From Natronorubrum thiooxidans (GTDB taxonomy: Archaea > Halobacteriota > Halobacteria > Halobacteriales > Natrialbaceae), in NCBI RefSeq assembly GCF_900156475.1, contig NZ_FTNR01000001.1:310001-374000 (forward strand): a stretch of 64,000 nt of DNA. The letters run 5' to 3'. Within the stretch, counting starts at the first letter, position 1; the number at the start of each line of letters is the position of its first letter. Shown in pieces: positions 24,611 through 33,604 of the stretch. A model generated the notes under the pieces. It was given only the letters and a program-made list of their open reading frames with translations. It ran no database searches and was not told the DNA's origin. The position numbers were made by a program, and so were the translations under genes.

Positions 24611-25678
24611 TTAGACGCTGTCGAATTCGACCGCCGTCTTTACGATGTCGTCACCGGTTTCGAAGGCGGCGTTGAATTCCTCGAGGCCGTAGACGCCGGT
24701 AACGAGGTCGTCGGTGAACGATTCGGGGAGCTGTGAGAGGGTGTCGACCGCGGACTCGAAGTGGCCACGGTGGGAGTTGACGGTCCCCAGCAGCGCCTTG
24801 TTGTGGAGGACGAGTTCGCGGTGGAGTCGGCCACCGTCGACTTCGAACTCCCAGGGCTCGGGGACACCGAGCAAGACGCCGACGCCGTTCGGAGCGAGCG
24901 CATCGACCGTCTCGAAGGCGTGTTTGGCGTGGCCGGTCGCCTCGTAGATCAGATCAGCGGGTTCGTGCACGTCCGGAATCTCGGAGACTGGCGTTTCGCG
25001 GGAGTCGATGTACGTCGAGCCGAGCGCTTCGATAATATCGATCGTCGGATGCGGGCGGTCGCGCCGGCCAAGACAGTAGGTGCGGTCGATGTCCAGTACC
25101 GTCTCGAACATCGCGAGCGTGATCAGCCCGAGCGAGCCGTTCCCGAGGACGAGCGCCGATTCGGGGTCCCACTCGAACGCCGAACGGGAGGCGACGGCGT
25201 GTTCGATAGCCTTCTCGGAGATGCTGATCGGCTCGACCAGAAAGCCAAGCGGGGCGAGTCGGTCGGGGATCGACACGAGGTACTCCGCCGGGCTGGTGAA
25301 ATACTCCGACATGAACCCGTGCGCGCCGACAATGCCCCGCTCGGTGTACTGGCCGTCGGGAGCCATGTCGGGTTCGCCGCGCTCGAAGTACTCGTTCGTC
25401 CCGTTCGGTTGGCGCCGAACCGTCGGGACGACGAACTCACCTTCCTCGAGGTCGGTCCCGTTCGGGTCCTCGACGACGCCGACGGCTTCGTGCCCGAGCA
25501 CGAGTCGGTCTGCACCCTCGGGTGGCGCACCGTGGTGGCCCGCGATGACTTCGTGGTCGGTCCCATCGACGCCGACGCGAAGCGTGCGAACGAGCGCTTC
25601 GCCAGAGGACGGTTCGGGACGGGGTTTCTCGACGAGGACGGGTTCCCCGGCCCCGGGTTCGACAGCGATCGCTTTCAT
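24611..25678 (-). CDS. gdh: Glucose 1-dehydrogenase (zinc MDR family)
   Basis: Protein of 355 aa, near the size of the characterised Haloferax mediterranei enzyme, whose sequence it recalls throughout. D38 in RVGVDGTDHEVIAG takes the place of the usual catalytic zinc Cys, as known for that halophilic enzyme, with the zinc His in LVLGHEAVGV and Glu in FLVEPISISEKA. The Rossmann loop is VLGNGSLGLITLAMFE. It oxidises glucose to gluconolactone, the first Entner-Doudoroff step, in the cytoplasm with NAD(P)+. It is upstream of dehydratase copy A by 50 bases. Confidence 0.92.
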   Translation of the reverse strand: MKAIAVEPGAGEPVLVEKPRPEPSSGEALVRTLRVGVDGTDHEVIAGHHGAPPEGADRLVLGHEAVGVVEDPNGTDLEEGEFVVPTVRRQPNGTNEYFERGEPDMAPDGQYTERGIVGAHGFMSEYFTSPAEYLVSIPDRLAPLGFLVEPISISEKAIEHAVASRSAFEWDPESALVLGNGSLGLITLAMFETVLDIDRTYCLGRRDRPHPTIDIIEALGSTYIDSRETPVSEIPDVHEPADLIYEATGHAKHAFETVDALAPNGVGVLLGVPEPWEFEVDGGRLHRELVLHNKALLGTVNSHRGHFESAVDTLSQLPESFTDDLVTGVYGLEEFNAAFETGDDIVKTAVEFDSV

Positions 25679-26292
25679 ATCTCGAGTAAGGCTGCCAGTC
25701 GATAAAAGATTTACCCTATCCGTAGTAAATGTTTGAACAGCGCTGCGCGACCGACAGTACCTCTCCGGAAACAGACACGATCGATCGTGGGACTCGAGCG
25801 AAGCGTCATGCGCGACCGCCGTAGATCGCGTTTTCGCCGCCGAGAACGACGCTACCCGGAATGTAATCTAACCAGACACGCAATCTCCGGAGCCGGTGAC
25901 AGTTGCCATAGTCGGACGATCCCTCGTCCTCGAGCGTCAGCCGTCGAGTCTGCTGCCGATTTCGACGGTCGTTCAACGGGGAACTGATCACGTCGGCCGG
26001 TCCGTTGGCCGCCGTCGCCGCATTCATGAATAGCGATGGTCGACCGACAGTAAATATCATATTCTCGATCATAATCTGGCCGGTGTTCGCGGCTGAATTC
26101 GATCGAGGTAGCGCGTTCCCGGTCAAAATCGAGTGTAGTGGGACGTCCGTGGTGTCGTTCTGATCTCGGTTGCGGCTCGGACAAACGGCGGTTCGCGTTC
26201 GTGGTGGATATACCGATGCCGGGCCACCGAGAGTCACTACCGATCGGCGGCCGGAGCGCGGCGAGTAACCCGCGACTCGAGTCGCCCTCGGA
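25679..26292. other. 614-base gene-free stretch in the sugar-acid cluster
   Basis: No convincing gene. AT-rich promoter sequence for gdh lies at 25700-25735. On the minus strand bases 25809-25900 read RVWLDYIPGSVVLGGENAIY then GGRA and stop, which looks like a coherent protein C-terminus without an intact body upstream; a decayed gene is possible. An AT-rich patch lies at 26033-26075. Antisense frames over the rest have biased, proteome-unlike composition. Confidence 0.35.
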
Positions 26293-26946
26293 TCACTCGC
26301 TGCGCGCGTCGTCGACGGCGTCGACGAACGCGGCGGCCGTTTCTCGGACCTGCTCCATATCGCCGGCGGCGATGGCGTCGTCGTCGACGATCGCACCACC
26401 CGCGCCGACGGCGACAGCGCCGGCCTCGAGGTAGTCAGCGGCGTTCTCACGCGAGATCCCACCGGTCGGAATGACGTCGACGTCGCCGAGCGGCCCCCGA
26501 AGCGCACCGATGTGACCCGGCCCCATCGACGATGCAGGGAACAGTTTGAGCACGTCCGCACCGGCGTCTATCGCGGTTACGGCCTCCGTCGGCGTCATGA
26601 CGCCCGCCGCACAGAGCACGCCGTGTCGGTTGCAGGTGCGAACGATCTCGGCGTCGGTGTGTGGCGAGACGACGAATTCTGCGCCCGCGTCGATCACTGA
26701 CTGTGCAGTTGCGGCGTCGAGGACCGTCCCAGCGCCGACGATGGCGTCGGTGTCGGCGAGTTCCCTGTCGATGGCCGTGATCTTCTCGCTTGTCCGTTTT
26801 CCGTCGGCCGTCACCTCGAGTGCGGCGACGCCGCCGTCGTGGATCGCCCGCGCGACCGGCACGATATCGTCCTCGTCGACGCCACGGAGGACGGCGATGA
26901 CGCCGCCGTCGACGATCCGATCCCTGATACTACGCGCGTCAGTCAT
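26293..26946 (-). CDS. eda: KDPG aldolase, bacterial class I type (2-dehydro-3-deoxyphosphogluconate aldolase)
   Basis: Protein of 217 aa matching the Eda family throughout: GVIAVLRGVDEDDIVPVARA, the catalytic Glu in VAALEVTADG, VGAGTVLDAATA, EFVVSPHTD, the Schiff-base Lys in ADVLKLFPASS and VIPTGGISRENA. It splits 2-keto-3-deoxy-6-phosphogluconate into pyruvate and glyceraldehyde 3-phosphate, the lower step of the semi-phosphorylative pathway. Eda-type aldolase is the form used in haloarchaea. An AT-rich TATA candidate TAAATTTA lies at 27061-27068. The KDG kinase needed before it is not in the window. Confidence 0.92.
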   Translation of the reverse strand: MTDARSIRDRIVDGGVIAVLRGVDEDDIVPVARAIHDGGVAALEVTADGKRTSEKITAIDRELADTDAIVGAGTVLDAATAQSVIDAGAEFVVSPHTDAEIVRTCNRHGVLCAAGVMTPTEAVTAIDAGADVLKLFPASSMGPGHIGALRGPLGDVDVIPTGGISRENAADYLEAGAVAVGAGGAIVDDDAIAAGDMEQVRETAAAFVDAVDDARSE

Positions 26947-27113
26947 CGAACCCCTCCGCTCGAGGGCTGGTGTGGTTCCGGTGGCGTCGCCGCTTGGCCG
27001 CTTGCTCGCAGGTCTGTGGACAGCCGTCTCATCATGGGGATCCGTTCGCGCTCTGTATCAATAAATTTACTCACAGTCGAAATACAGGGCTGCGACTGTC
27101 CAGCGTGAGGACG

Positions 27114-28352
27114 CTACGCGTCGTCGAAGAGGTCCTCGCCCTCGACCATGTGTTCGGCGACGGCGTCCATATCGAGGGTGACACCCAGCCCCGGTTGCTC
27201 GGGAATCTCAATATACCCATCCTCGATGACGTCCTCTTCGACCAGATCCGCCCACCAGCCGAGTTCGTAGGAGTGGTACTCGACGGCCAGCGTGTTCGAG
27301 ACCGCCGCGCCGACGTGGGCACTCCCCATCGTCGCCACGGGCGAGCCGACGTTGTGCATCGCGACGGGGACGTAGTAGAGATCCGCGAGATCAGCGATTT
27401 TGGCCGTCTCTCGCATGCCGCCCACTTTGGGCATGTCCGGCGCGATGATGTCGACGGCCTGTTCCTCGAGCAGCCGGCGCTGGCCGTGTGTCCGATAGAC
27501 GTTCTCGCCGACGGTGATCGGCGTCGTCGTCGACTGCGTGACCTCCCGCTGGACGTCGTGGTTCTCCGGCGGCACCGGGTCCTCGAGCCACCAGACATCG
27601 TACTCCTCGAGACGCTCGGCAAGGCGTTTCGCGCTGCCCCCCGAGAACGTCCAGTGACAGTCGAAGGCGACGTCAGCCCGTGAGCCGACCTGTTCGGTGA
27701 CCGCCTCGACGATACTGGCTTTGTGCTCGATTTCGGGCGCCCGGAGGTGGCGATTCGCACGATCTTTCTCGTGGCCCGAGGGGACATCAAGATCGAACTT
27801 CAGGGCGTCGTAGCCGAGGTCTTCAACCACGCGTTCTGCTTCGTCAGCACAGGCGATTGGATCGGCCTCTTCCTCGGTGTGACAGTCACAGTAGACCCGA
27901 ACCTTGTCACGGTATTTTCCCCCGAGTAGTTGGTAGGCCGGGAGTTCGAGGATCTTGCCCGCCAGATCGTGGAGCGCGACCTCGATGCCCGAGATTGCAG
28001 TGACGGTGACGCCACCAATCGACCCCTCGCCGGACATCTTCTGGACGAGATGCTCGGTCAGGCGGTCGATGTCGAGGGGGTTCTCGCCACGAAGGAACGG
28101 TGCCATTCGCTCGATGAGTTCGGGCGCGCCCGCGCCCCAGTAGGCCTCACCGGTGCCGACGATGCCGGCGTCTGTGTAAACCCGCACGAGCGTCCACGGG
28201 AAGTTCCCGTCGACCATCGTCGTCTGGACGTCCGTGATCTCGATATCCCGGCCAGCACCGCGTTCTCGCGTGACGTTCATCGTCTCCGCGGAGAGATCGC
28301 GCATCGTATACTCCGCGTTCGGATCACGCAGTTGTGTGTAATCGACTCCCAT
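27114..28352 (-). CDS. Enolase-superfamily sugar-acid dehydratase, copy B
   Basis: Protein of 412 aa, the same length as copy A at 23322-24560 and differing at about 25 residues by eye (around 94 % identity). All metal ligands (DCHWTFSGG, WLEDPVPPEN, TVGENVY) are kept. Changes cluster in surface positions and in the C-terminal third (for example IPNS to VSNT, ASPVATMAS to GSPVATMGS). It has its own promoter: CTATTATTAG (minus-strand reading) lies about 26 bases before the start. It may serve a second sugar acid such as xylonate or galactonate, or add dose (inference). Confidence 0.87.
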   Translation of the reverse strand: MGVDYTQLRDPNAEYTMRDLSAETMNVTRERGAGRDIEITDVQTTMVDGNFPWTLVRVYTDAGIVGTGEAYWGAGAPELIERMAPFLRGENPLDIDRLTEHLVQKMSGEGSIGGVTVTAISGIEVALHDLAGKILELPAYQLLGGKYRDKVRVYCDCHTEEEADPIACADEAERVVEDLGYDALKFDLDVPSGHEKDRANRHLRAPEIEHKASIVEAVTEQVGSRADVAFDCHWTFSGGSAKRLAERLEEYDVWWLEDPVPPENHDVQREVTQSTTTPITVGENVYRTHGQRRLLEEQAVDIIAPDMPKVGGMRETAKIADLADLYYVPVAMHNVGSPVATMGSAHVGAAVSNTLAVEYHSYELGWWADLVEEDVIEDGYIEIPEQPGLGVTLDMDAVAEHMVEGEDLFDDA

Positions 28353-28444
28353 ACCGGATCGATCACCACCACACTAATAATAGGTTTCACCACGGTCGCC
28401 GATGGCACGAGCGAGCGCAGTCCATAGCCGCCGCGTTATCGCCC

Positions 28445-28975
28445 CTACTCGGCCAGTGTCACATCCAGTTGTTCCTCGAGCGCCTCGATCAAGCCGCCGC
28501 CGATGCCGGCTTGCGTCGCCCGCCCCTGTTCGACCGCGAGAATGTCCTTTTCGCGTGCGCCGAGTTCCTCGGCAAGTTCCTCGCGCTGGAGTCCGGCATC
28601 CCGGCGGGCCTCGATCAGCGTCTCGCCGTAGCCGGAGACGAGATACGGCAGTGGATCCTCGTTGTAATTCGTCCCGTCTTTCTCCCAGTGTTCGGAGTCG
28701 CCGTCCCAGACAGGGTTCGCTTTGGCGGCGTTCTGGGCAGCCTTCTGTTTGCGAGTCGGCCCGTCGCTCGAGCCACCGTGGCCGCCCTGGGATCCGCGCT
28801 GGCCCCCGCTTCCGTGGGAACGGCTCTGATTGTCGTCGTGTGGTGCACAGTCCGGACAGACCTCGAGTTCGGCACCCGCAACAGAGGCGAGTCGAAGCGA
28901 ATCGCTCTCGGCACCGCAGAGTTCGCAGTTCGTCCCGCCGCCGCCGGAGGACGAACCCGTTGAATACTTAGCCAT
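28445..28975 (-). CDS. mbf1: Multiprotein bridging factor 1 (MBF1) homologue
   Basis: Protein of 176 aa from MAKYSTGSSS at 28975. The N-terminal zinc ribbon has CELCGAES and VCPDCAP pairs; a Gly/Ser/His-rich linker follows (about 50-85), then a Cro-type helix-turn-helix (LIEARRDAGLQREELAEELG, ILAVEQGRA). This is the archaeal MBF1 architecture; archaeal MBF1 is linked to translation and 30S subunits as well as transcription. An alternative upstream start at 29032 adds 19 basic residues. The tRNA-Leu lies divergently upstream. Confidence 0.92.
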   Translation of the reverse strand: MAKYSTGSSSGGGGTNCELCGAESDSLRLASVAGAELEVCPDCAPHDDNQSRSHGSGGQRGSQGGHGGSSDGPTRKQKAAQNAAKANPVWDGDSEHWEKDGTNYNEDPLPYLVSGYGETLIEARRDAGLQREELAEELGAREKDILAVEQGRATQAGIGGGLIEALEEQLDVTLAE

Positions 28976-29113
28976 GGTATTCTTTGGCAACTGCCGCATT
29001 TCAAATCTCCGCTCCGATCGGTCCCGTGTCATCCCAGCGCAGGGCGGGATGAAAAGAAAGGGCTTTTGTAATACCCGTGGCTACGATTGAGTGCAGCAAG
29101 ACAGAGACCGCGA

Positions 29114-29198
<85 letters not shown>

Positions 29199-29205
29199 TC
29201 GCATG

Positions 29206-29224
29206 CGCGGCGCGACGCGCCGCG
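29206..29224. terminator. GC hairpin just after tRNA-Leu
   Basis: CGCGGCGCG - A - CGCGCCGCG, a perfect nine-base inverted repeat 8 bases after the tRNA 3' end. As RNA it would fold with a larger loop. It may end or process the tRNA transcript. Confidence 0.4.
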
Positions 29225-29232
29225 AACCGCAA

Positions 29233-29247
29233 GGCGGTGAAACCGCC
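29233..29247. terminator. Second hairpin after tRNA-Leu
   Basis: GGCGGT - GAA - ACCGCC, a perfect six-base stem with a three-base loop, eight bases after the first hairpin. Confidence 0.35.
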
Positions 29248-29446
29248 GAGCACGACGATGCAGGTGATTTCCCTTCGCGGACATCACCCACGCATAACTT
29301 CTGAGGAAACTACACTACACAGCAACAGCGTCGTTCCTCGAGGCAGGCCACACGCGACAAGCGACGGCTGACAGCGAATCGCCTCCCAAGCCGTCCGCGT
29401 CGTCGCGGACAGCAACCCCTTTCCTGTCTCGGTCGAACGACGACAT

Positions 29447-30010
29447 ATGGAGTACGTTCCTCGAGAGCGCGTCACCGCTCTCACCGCTGTCTTGAGTATC
29501 GTCTCGCTTGCGGTGGTGTTCGCGGCGGCAGGGGGTCGGATTCCGGCCTCGGCGGTGCCGGCCGCGCCCCAGTGGTTCCTCGACGCGATTCCCCACCTCA
29601 ACGTCGCAATCAGCATCACGGCGATCGGGACGATCACGCTGGGCTGGCGAGCGATCCGCCGCGGAAACGTCGAGCGACACCGCGTTGCGATGGTCACCTC
29701 GTTCGGACTGTTCGTGGCCTTCCTGACGTTCTATCTGTATCGGCTGGTCGCAACCGGCGGCCCACAGCCGTTTCCCGGCCCCGATGTCATCTACCAGTTC
29801 GTCTATCTGCCGGTGCTCGCGATTCACATCCTGCTGGCGGTCATCTGTGTGCCGCTGGTCTACTACGCACTGTTGCTCGCCGCCTCACGGCCCATCACGG
29901 AGCTGTACCACACCAGCCACGCCCGCGTCGGCCGGCTCGCGGCAAGCCTGTGGCTGATCTCTTTCTCGCTCGGTATCGTCGTCTACGTGCTCTTGCACGG
30001 CGTCTACTGA
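29447..30010 (+). CDS. DUF420 membrane protein
   Basis: Protein of 187 aa with five hydrophobic helices (about 10-30, 46-66, 80-102, 118-142, 158-182). His residues at helix edges (FLDAIPHLNVAIS, VERHRVAMVTSF, AIHILLAVICVPLVY, YHTSHARVGRLA) match the conserved His of DUF420, a family found with haem-copper oxidase assembly genes. A role in respiratory oxidase maturation is plausible, but no oxidase genes are near. Convergent with purF, 57 bases apart. Confidence 0.85.
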   Translation: MEYVPRERVTALTAVLSIVSLAVVFAAAGGRIPASAVPAAPQWFLDAIPHLNVAISITAIGTITLGWRAIRRGNVERHRVAMVTSFGLFVAFLTFYLYRLVATGGPQPFPGPDVIYQFVYLPVLAIHILLAVICVPLVYYALLLAASRPITELYHTSHARVGRLAASLWLISFSLGIVVYVLLHGVY

Positions 30011-30067
30011 GTCCCTCGAGTGGGTCCCTCGAGCCAGCGGAAACAGAAAAATCGGCTGCTGCGTGTC

Positions 30068-31579
30068 TTAGTCGTCGGCCTGTAACGGCTGCCCGCCGAG
30101 ATCCGGCCGGCGAACGTCGCGGTCGGTTTCCTCGCCGTCGATATCGTAGGGGTACTCCCCGGTGACACAGCCGAGACAGAGGTCGATACGCTCCTTGCCG
30201 AGGACCTCGGCGACGGAATCGGTCGAGAGGTACGCGAGGCTGTCGGCGGCGATGGTGTCACGAATCTCCTCGGTCGTCTTATCTGAGGCGATCAGTTCCT
30301 CGCGGGTCGCCATGTCGATCCCCATGTAACACGGCGCGACGATCTCCGGGGCACCGATTCTGACGTGGACCTCTTCGGCCCCACAGTCTTTGAGCAACTG
30401 GACTAGCTGTGTCGAGGTGGTCCCGCGGACGATGCTGTCGTCGATGACCGTGACGGTCTTGCCCTCGATGGTGGATTTGATCGGATTGAGCTTCAGCCGA
30501 ACCGCGCGTTCGCGCTCGTCTTGTGTCGGCATGATGAACGTCCGGCCGACGTAGCGGTTTTTCATCAGCCCTTCTGCGAACTCGACGCCGTCGTCGTCCT
30601 CGTCTCGAAGGTCGCCGTCGGCCGTCGTCTCCGTCGCCGCGTCGGCATAGCCCGAGGCGAACGCCCGTCCGGAGTCGGGAACCGGCATCACGACGTCGGT
30701 CTCGACACCGCTTTCCTCCCAGAGCTTGCGACCCAGGTTCCGGCGTGCTTCGTAGACTAACGTCTCGTCGATGACGCTGTCCGGGCGGGCGAAGTACACG
30801 TGTTCGAAAAAGCAATGGGCCGTGTTCTTGTTTTCGACGAGCTGATACGAGTCGTATCCAGCGCCGTTTTCCTGCAGGACGACCAGTTCGCCCGGCCGAA
30901 CGTCACGGACGAGTTCGCCGTCGAGTGTATCGATCGCCGCCGATTCCGAGGCGAGAATGTAGCCATCATCGATTTTACCGATACACAGCGGTCGGTTCCC
31001 CTGCGGGTCCCGGACCCCGAGGACGGTGTCGTCGTGGCTAATCGTCAGCGCATACGAGCCGTGGATCCGCCCCATTGTTCGCTTGACCGCGCGGACGAGG
31101 TCTTCCTCGAGCAAGTTGCGCGCGAGGTCGTGGGCGATGACCTCGGTGTCGCCGTCGCTGGTAAAGGCGTGGCCCACCGCCGCGAGTTCCTCGCGGATCT
31201 CGTCGGCGTTGACGAGGTTGCCGTTGTGGCTGAGCCCGAGCGAGCCGCTTTTGAACGACACCGAAAACGGCTGGGCACACGAGGAGTCGACGGAGCCGGC
31301 CGTCGGATACCGGACGTGGCCGATCCCCGCCCACCCGTTGAGCGTGTCGAGGTCCCTTTCATCGAAGACGTCGCCCACGAGCCCCATATCGACGTGGCTG
31401 TGTTGCTGGAACCCGTCGTGGGTAATGATTCCAGCGGACTCCTGGCCGCGGTGCTGGAGTGCATAGAGCGCATAGTACAACGGTCGTGCCGCGTCTCGAC
31501 CGTCCAGTGAGACGCCGACGACGCCACACTTTTCGGTCATCCCTGTTCGCCGGGGAGTTTCGCCCCGCCCATCAGTCAT
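30068..31579 (-). CDS. purF: Amidophosphoribosyltransferase (PurF)
   Basis: Protein of 503 aa from the ATG at 31579, chosen because a TATA-like GATAAAAAT (31603-31611) lies about 28 bases before it; the ATG at 31540 gives 490 aa. The glutaminase nucleophile is Cys in MTEKCGVVGVSL, so either a 17- or a 4-residue propeptide would be removed. YALQHRGQESAGI and SHNGNLVN follow. The phosphoribosyltransferase loop is VTVIDDSIVRGTTS. Enzyme of the first committed purine step, making phosphoribosylamine from PRPP and glutamine. Divergent from the MutS2-like gene. Confidence 0.95.
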   Translation of the reverse strand: MTDGRGETPRRTGMTEKCGVVGVSLDGRDAARPLYYALYALQHRGQESAGIITHDGFQQHSHVDMGLVGDVFDERDLDTLNGWAGIGHVRYPTAGSVDSSCAQPFSVSFKSGSLGLSHNGNLVNADEIREELAAVGHAFTSDGDTEVIAHDLARNLLEEDLVRAVKRTMGRIHGSYALTISHDDTVLGVRDPQGNRPLCIGKIDDGYILASESAAIDTLDGELVRDVRPGELVVLQENGAGYDSYQLVENKNTAHCFFEHVYFARPDSVIDETLVYEARRNLGRKLWEESGVETDVVMPVPDSGRAFASGYADAATETTADGDLRDEDDDGVEFAEGLMKNRYVGRTFIMPTQDERERAVRLKLNPIKSTIEGKTVTVIDDSIVRGTTSTQLVQLLKDCGAEEVHVRIGAPEIVAPCYMGIDMATREELIASDKTTEEIRDTIAADSLAYLSTDSVAEVLGKERIDLCLGCVTGEYPYDIDGEETDRDVRRPDLGGQPLQADD

Positions 31580-31602
31580 GGAAGTCAGTAGGGCTCCCAG
31601 TC

Positions 31603-31611
31603 GATAAAAAT
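31603..31611 (-). promoter_or_regulatory. TATA box of purF
   Basis: GATAAAAAT (plus-strand reading) about 28 bases upstream of the ATG at 31579, supporting a leaderless purF message from that codon. Confidence 0.5.
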
Positions 31612-31822
31612 CCCCGTGTTTGTGCTTTTCAGCTACCCACCGAACTTCGTTACTATCCATGTTTGTGCATACTCTGTCGATATCCGGGCGACGGCACTCG
31701 GTTCCCATGTCGTGAGCCCCCATGTGACTCGATCGCCCTACAAGTCGCCGACGGGACAGAACCACACCTGGTGGCAACGCAAATCCCCACGTGTTCAAGA
31801 CCGTTGCCTCGAGTCTCTGTGT

Positions 31823-33598
31823 ATGCGACTCGAGGAGTACTGGGGGGTCGGTCCGAAGACGAGCGCGACGTTAGTCGAACAACTGGGCAGCGAACGGGCG
31901 ATCGAGGCGATCGAGAGCGGCGACGTGCGCACCCTCTCGGACGCCGGGCTCGCCCGCGGGCGAGCGACACGGATCCTCCGCCGGGCGACGGGCAGCGGCG
32001 GGATGGACACGCTGGCAACGAGCGACGCCCGCGCGGCGTATAAGGAACTGCTCGAGATCGTGGTCGAACACGCCGTTACGGAACGTGCAGCCGACCGCAT
32101 CAGGGTGCTCACGCCGCTTTCGAGCCGCGAGGCCATGGACGATCGGCTGGACGACGTCCTCGCGGCTCGCGACGCCTGGGCGGCACTCGCCGACGACGAC
32201 CGCGAAACCGTCCTCACCGCCTACAAACGCTACGACGAGCGCAATGGGAGCGAACACGCCGCCGTCGAGGCCGCACTCGCCTTACTCGAGTCCGGCGTCG
32301 ATTCCGGGACGTTCGCAGCGGTCGCCGACCTCGAGCGGGCGCGACTGACCGACGCGGCACGCGCACTTGCCGCCCTCGACGACGGCCGCGTCAACGAGGG
32401 CGCAGACAGGGAACTCGACCGGCTCCGGAAGACGCTAGGGGCGATCGAGGATATCGACGCCAACGCATCCGACCTGCTCGCGGAACTTCGCTCGGATGGC
32501 GTGCGTGACGTCGGGCAGTTCCGCGAGGCCATCGAGGAGCACCTGCTGACCGAGACGGCAGTCACGGTCGACCGGGTTCGGGAAGCGATGGCGACCGACG
32601 CGGCCGACGCGACGGATTTCATCAGAACCACCCTCCGAACCCTCCGCGCCGATCTCACCGCGGCGATCGACGAGCGCGAGGAAACCGTTGCCAGCGACCT
32701 CGAGGCAACCCTCGACGCCTCCCGTGCGGCCGTCGATCAAGCTGTCACGGCGGTTGACGACATCGCCCTGTCGCTCTCGCTTGCGCGGTTTGCACTCGCC
32801 TACGACTGCACGCGACCGCGGTTTGTCACCGAACCCGGCGCTGCAGTCTCCGTCGTCGACGCCCGAAACCTCACGCTCGCCGCACACGACGCGGCCGAAT
32901 CGGTCCAGCCGGTCACCTACGCGCTGGGCGAACACGGGATCGAGCGCGTTCCCGACGGCGTCAACGCGGTTCCCGACACGGAACGCGTCGCCGTCCTCAC
33001 CGGAGCCAACAGCGGCGGGAAGACGACGCTGCTCGAGACGCTGTGTCAGGTCGTCTTGCTCGCGATGATGGGGATCCCCGTCCCTGCCGAGCGGGCCGAG
33101 GTACCGCCCGTCGAGTCGCTCGTCTTCCACCGCAGACACGCGAGTTTCAACGCAGGCGTCCTCGAGTCGACGTTGCGCTCGATCGTGCCGCCACTGTCGG
33201 CCGGCGGGCGCACCCTGATGCTGGTCGACGAGTTCGAGGCGATCACCGAACCCGGCAGCGCGGCGGAGCTACTGCACGGGCTCGTCCAACTCGCCGTCGA
33301 TCAGGACGCTCTCGGCGTTTTCGTCACCCATCTGGCCGACGACTTAGCGCCGTTGCCGGCGACCGCACGCGTCGACGGCATCTTTGCGGAGGGACTGGAC
33401 TCCGAGCTGGAGCTACTGGTCGACTACCAACCCCGGTTTGACACCGTCGGGCGATCGACGCCGGAGTTCATCGTCTCGAGACTCATCGCGAACGCCGACG
33501 ACCGGAGCGAGCAAGCGGGCTTCGAGACGCTCGCGGAGGCAGTCGGGAGCGACGTCGTCCAGCAGACGCTGGCTGACGTCCACTGGGACGACGAGTAG
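31823..33598 (+). CDS. MutS2-like ATPase with N-terminal helix-hairpin-helix
   Basis: Protein of 591 aa from MRLEEYWGVGP at 31823. A helix-hairpin-helix (VGPKTSATLVEQLG, 9-22) opens the protein, followed by a long helical lever region with Ala/Asp/Glu heptads (about 60-330) and the MutS ATPase: GANSGGKTTLLETL (P-loop from G394), then MLVDEFEAITEPGSAAELLHG (Walker B) and VFVTHLADDL (signature His). MutS domains I-III for mismatch reading and the MutS2 Smr nuclease are absent. Such short archaeal MutS2-type proteins probably act on branched DNA (inference). Confidence 0.88.
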   Translation: MRLEEYWGVGPKTSATLVEQLGSERAIEAIESGDVRTLSDAGLARGRATRILRRATGSGGMDTLATSDARAAYKELLEIVVEHAVTERAADRIRVLTPLSSREAMDDRLDDVLAARDAWAALADDDRETVLTAYKRYDERNGSEHAAVEAALALLESGVDSGTFAAVADLERARLTDAARALAALDDGRVNEGADRELDRLRKTLGAIEDIDANASDLLAELRSDGVRDVGQFREAIEEHLLTETAVTVDRVREAMATDAADATDFIRTTLRTLRADLTAAIDEREETVASDLEATLDASRAAVDQAVTAVDDIALSLSLARFALAYDCTRPRFVTEPGAAVSVVDARNLTLAAHDAAESVQPVTYALGEHGIERVPDGVNAVPDTERVAVLTGANSGGKTTLLETLCQVVLLAMMGIPVPAERAEVPPVESLVFHRRHASFNAGVLESTLRSIVPPLSAGGRTLMLVDEFEAITEPGSAAELLHGLVQLAVDQDALGVFVTHLADDLAPLPATARVDGIFAEGLDSELELLVDYQPRFDTVGRSTPEFIVSRLIANADDRSEQAGFETLAEAVGSDVVQQTLADVHWDDE

Positions 33599-33604
33599 TG
33601 TGGG

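Noticed and set aside
25852-26184. 110-codon minus-strand frame MSEPQPRSER in the 614-base gap
   Set aside because: No recognisable domain, irregular third-position GC; kept only as part of the possible relict stretch.
29281-29296. Attachment site formed by CCCACGCAT after tRNA-Leu
   Set aside because: Only nine bases match the tRNA 3' end and no integrase is near; mentioned only as a side note.
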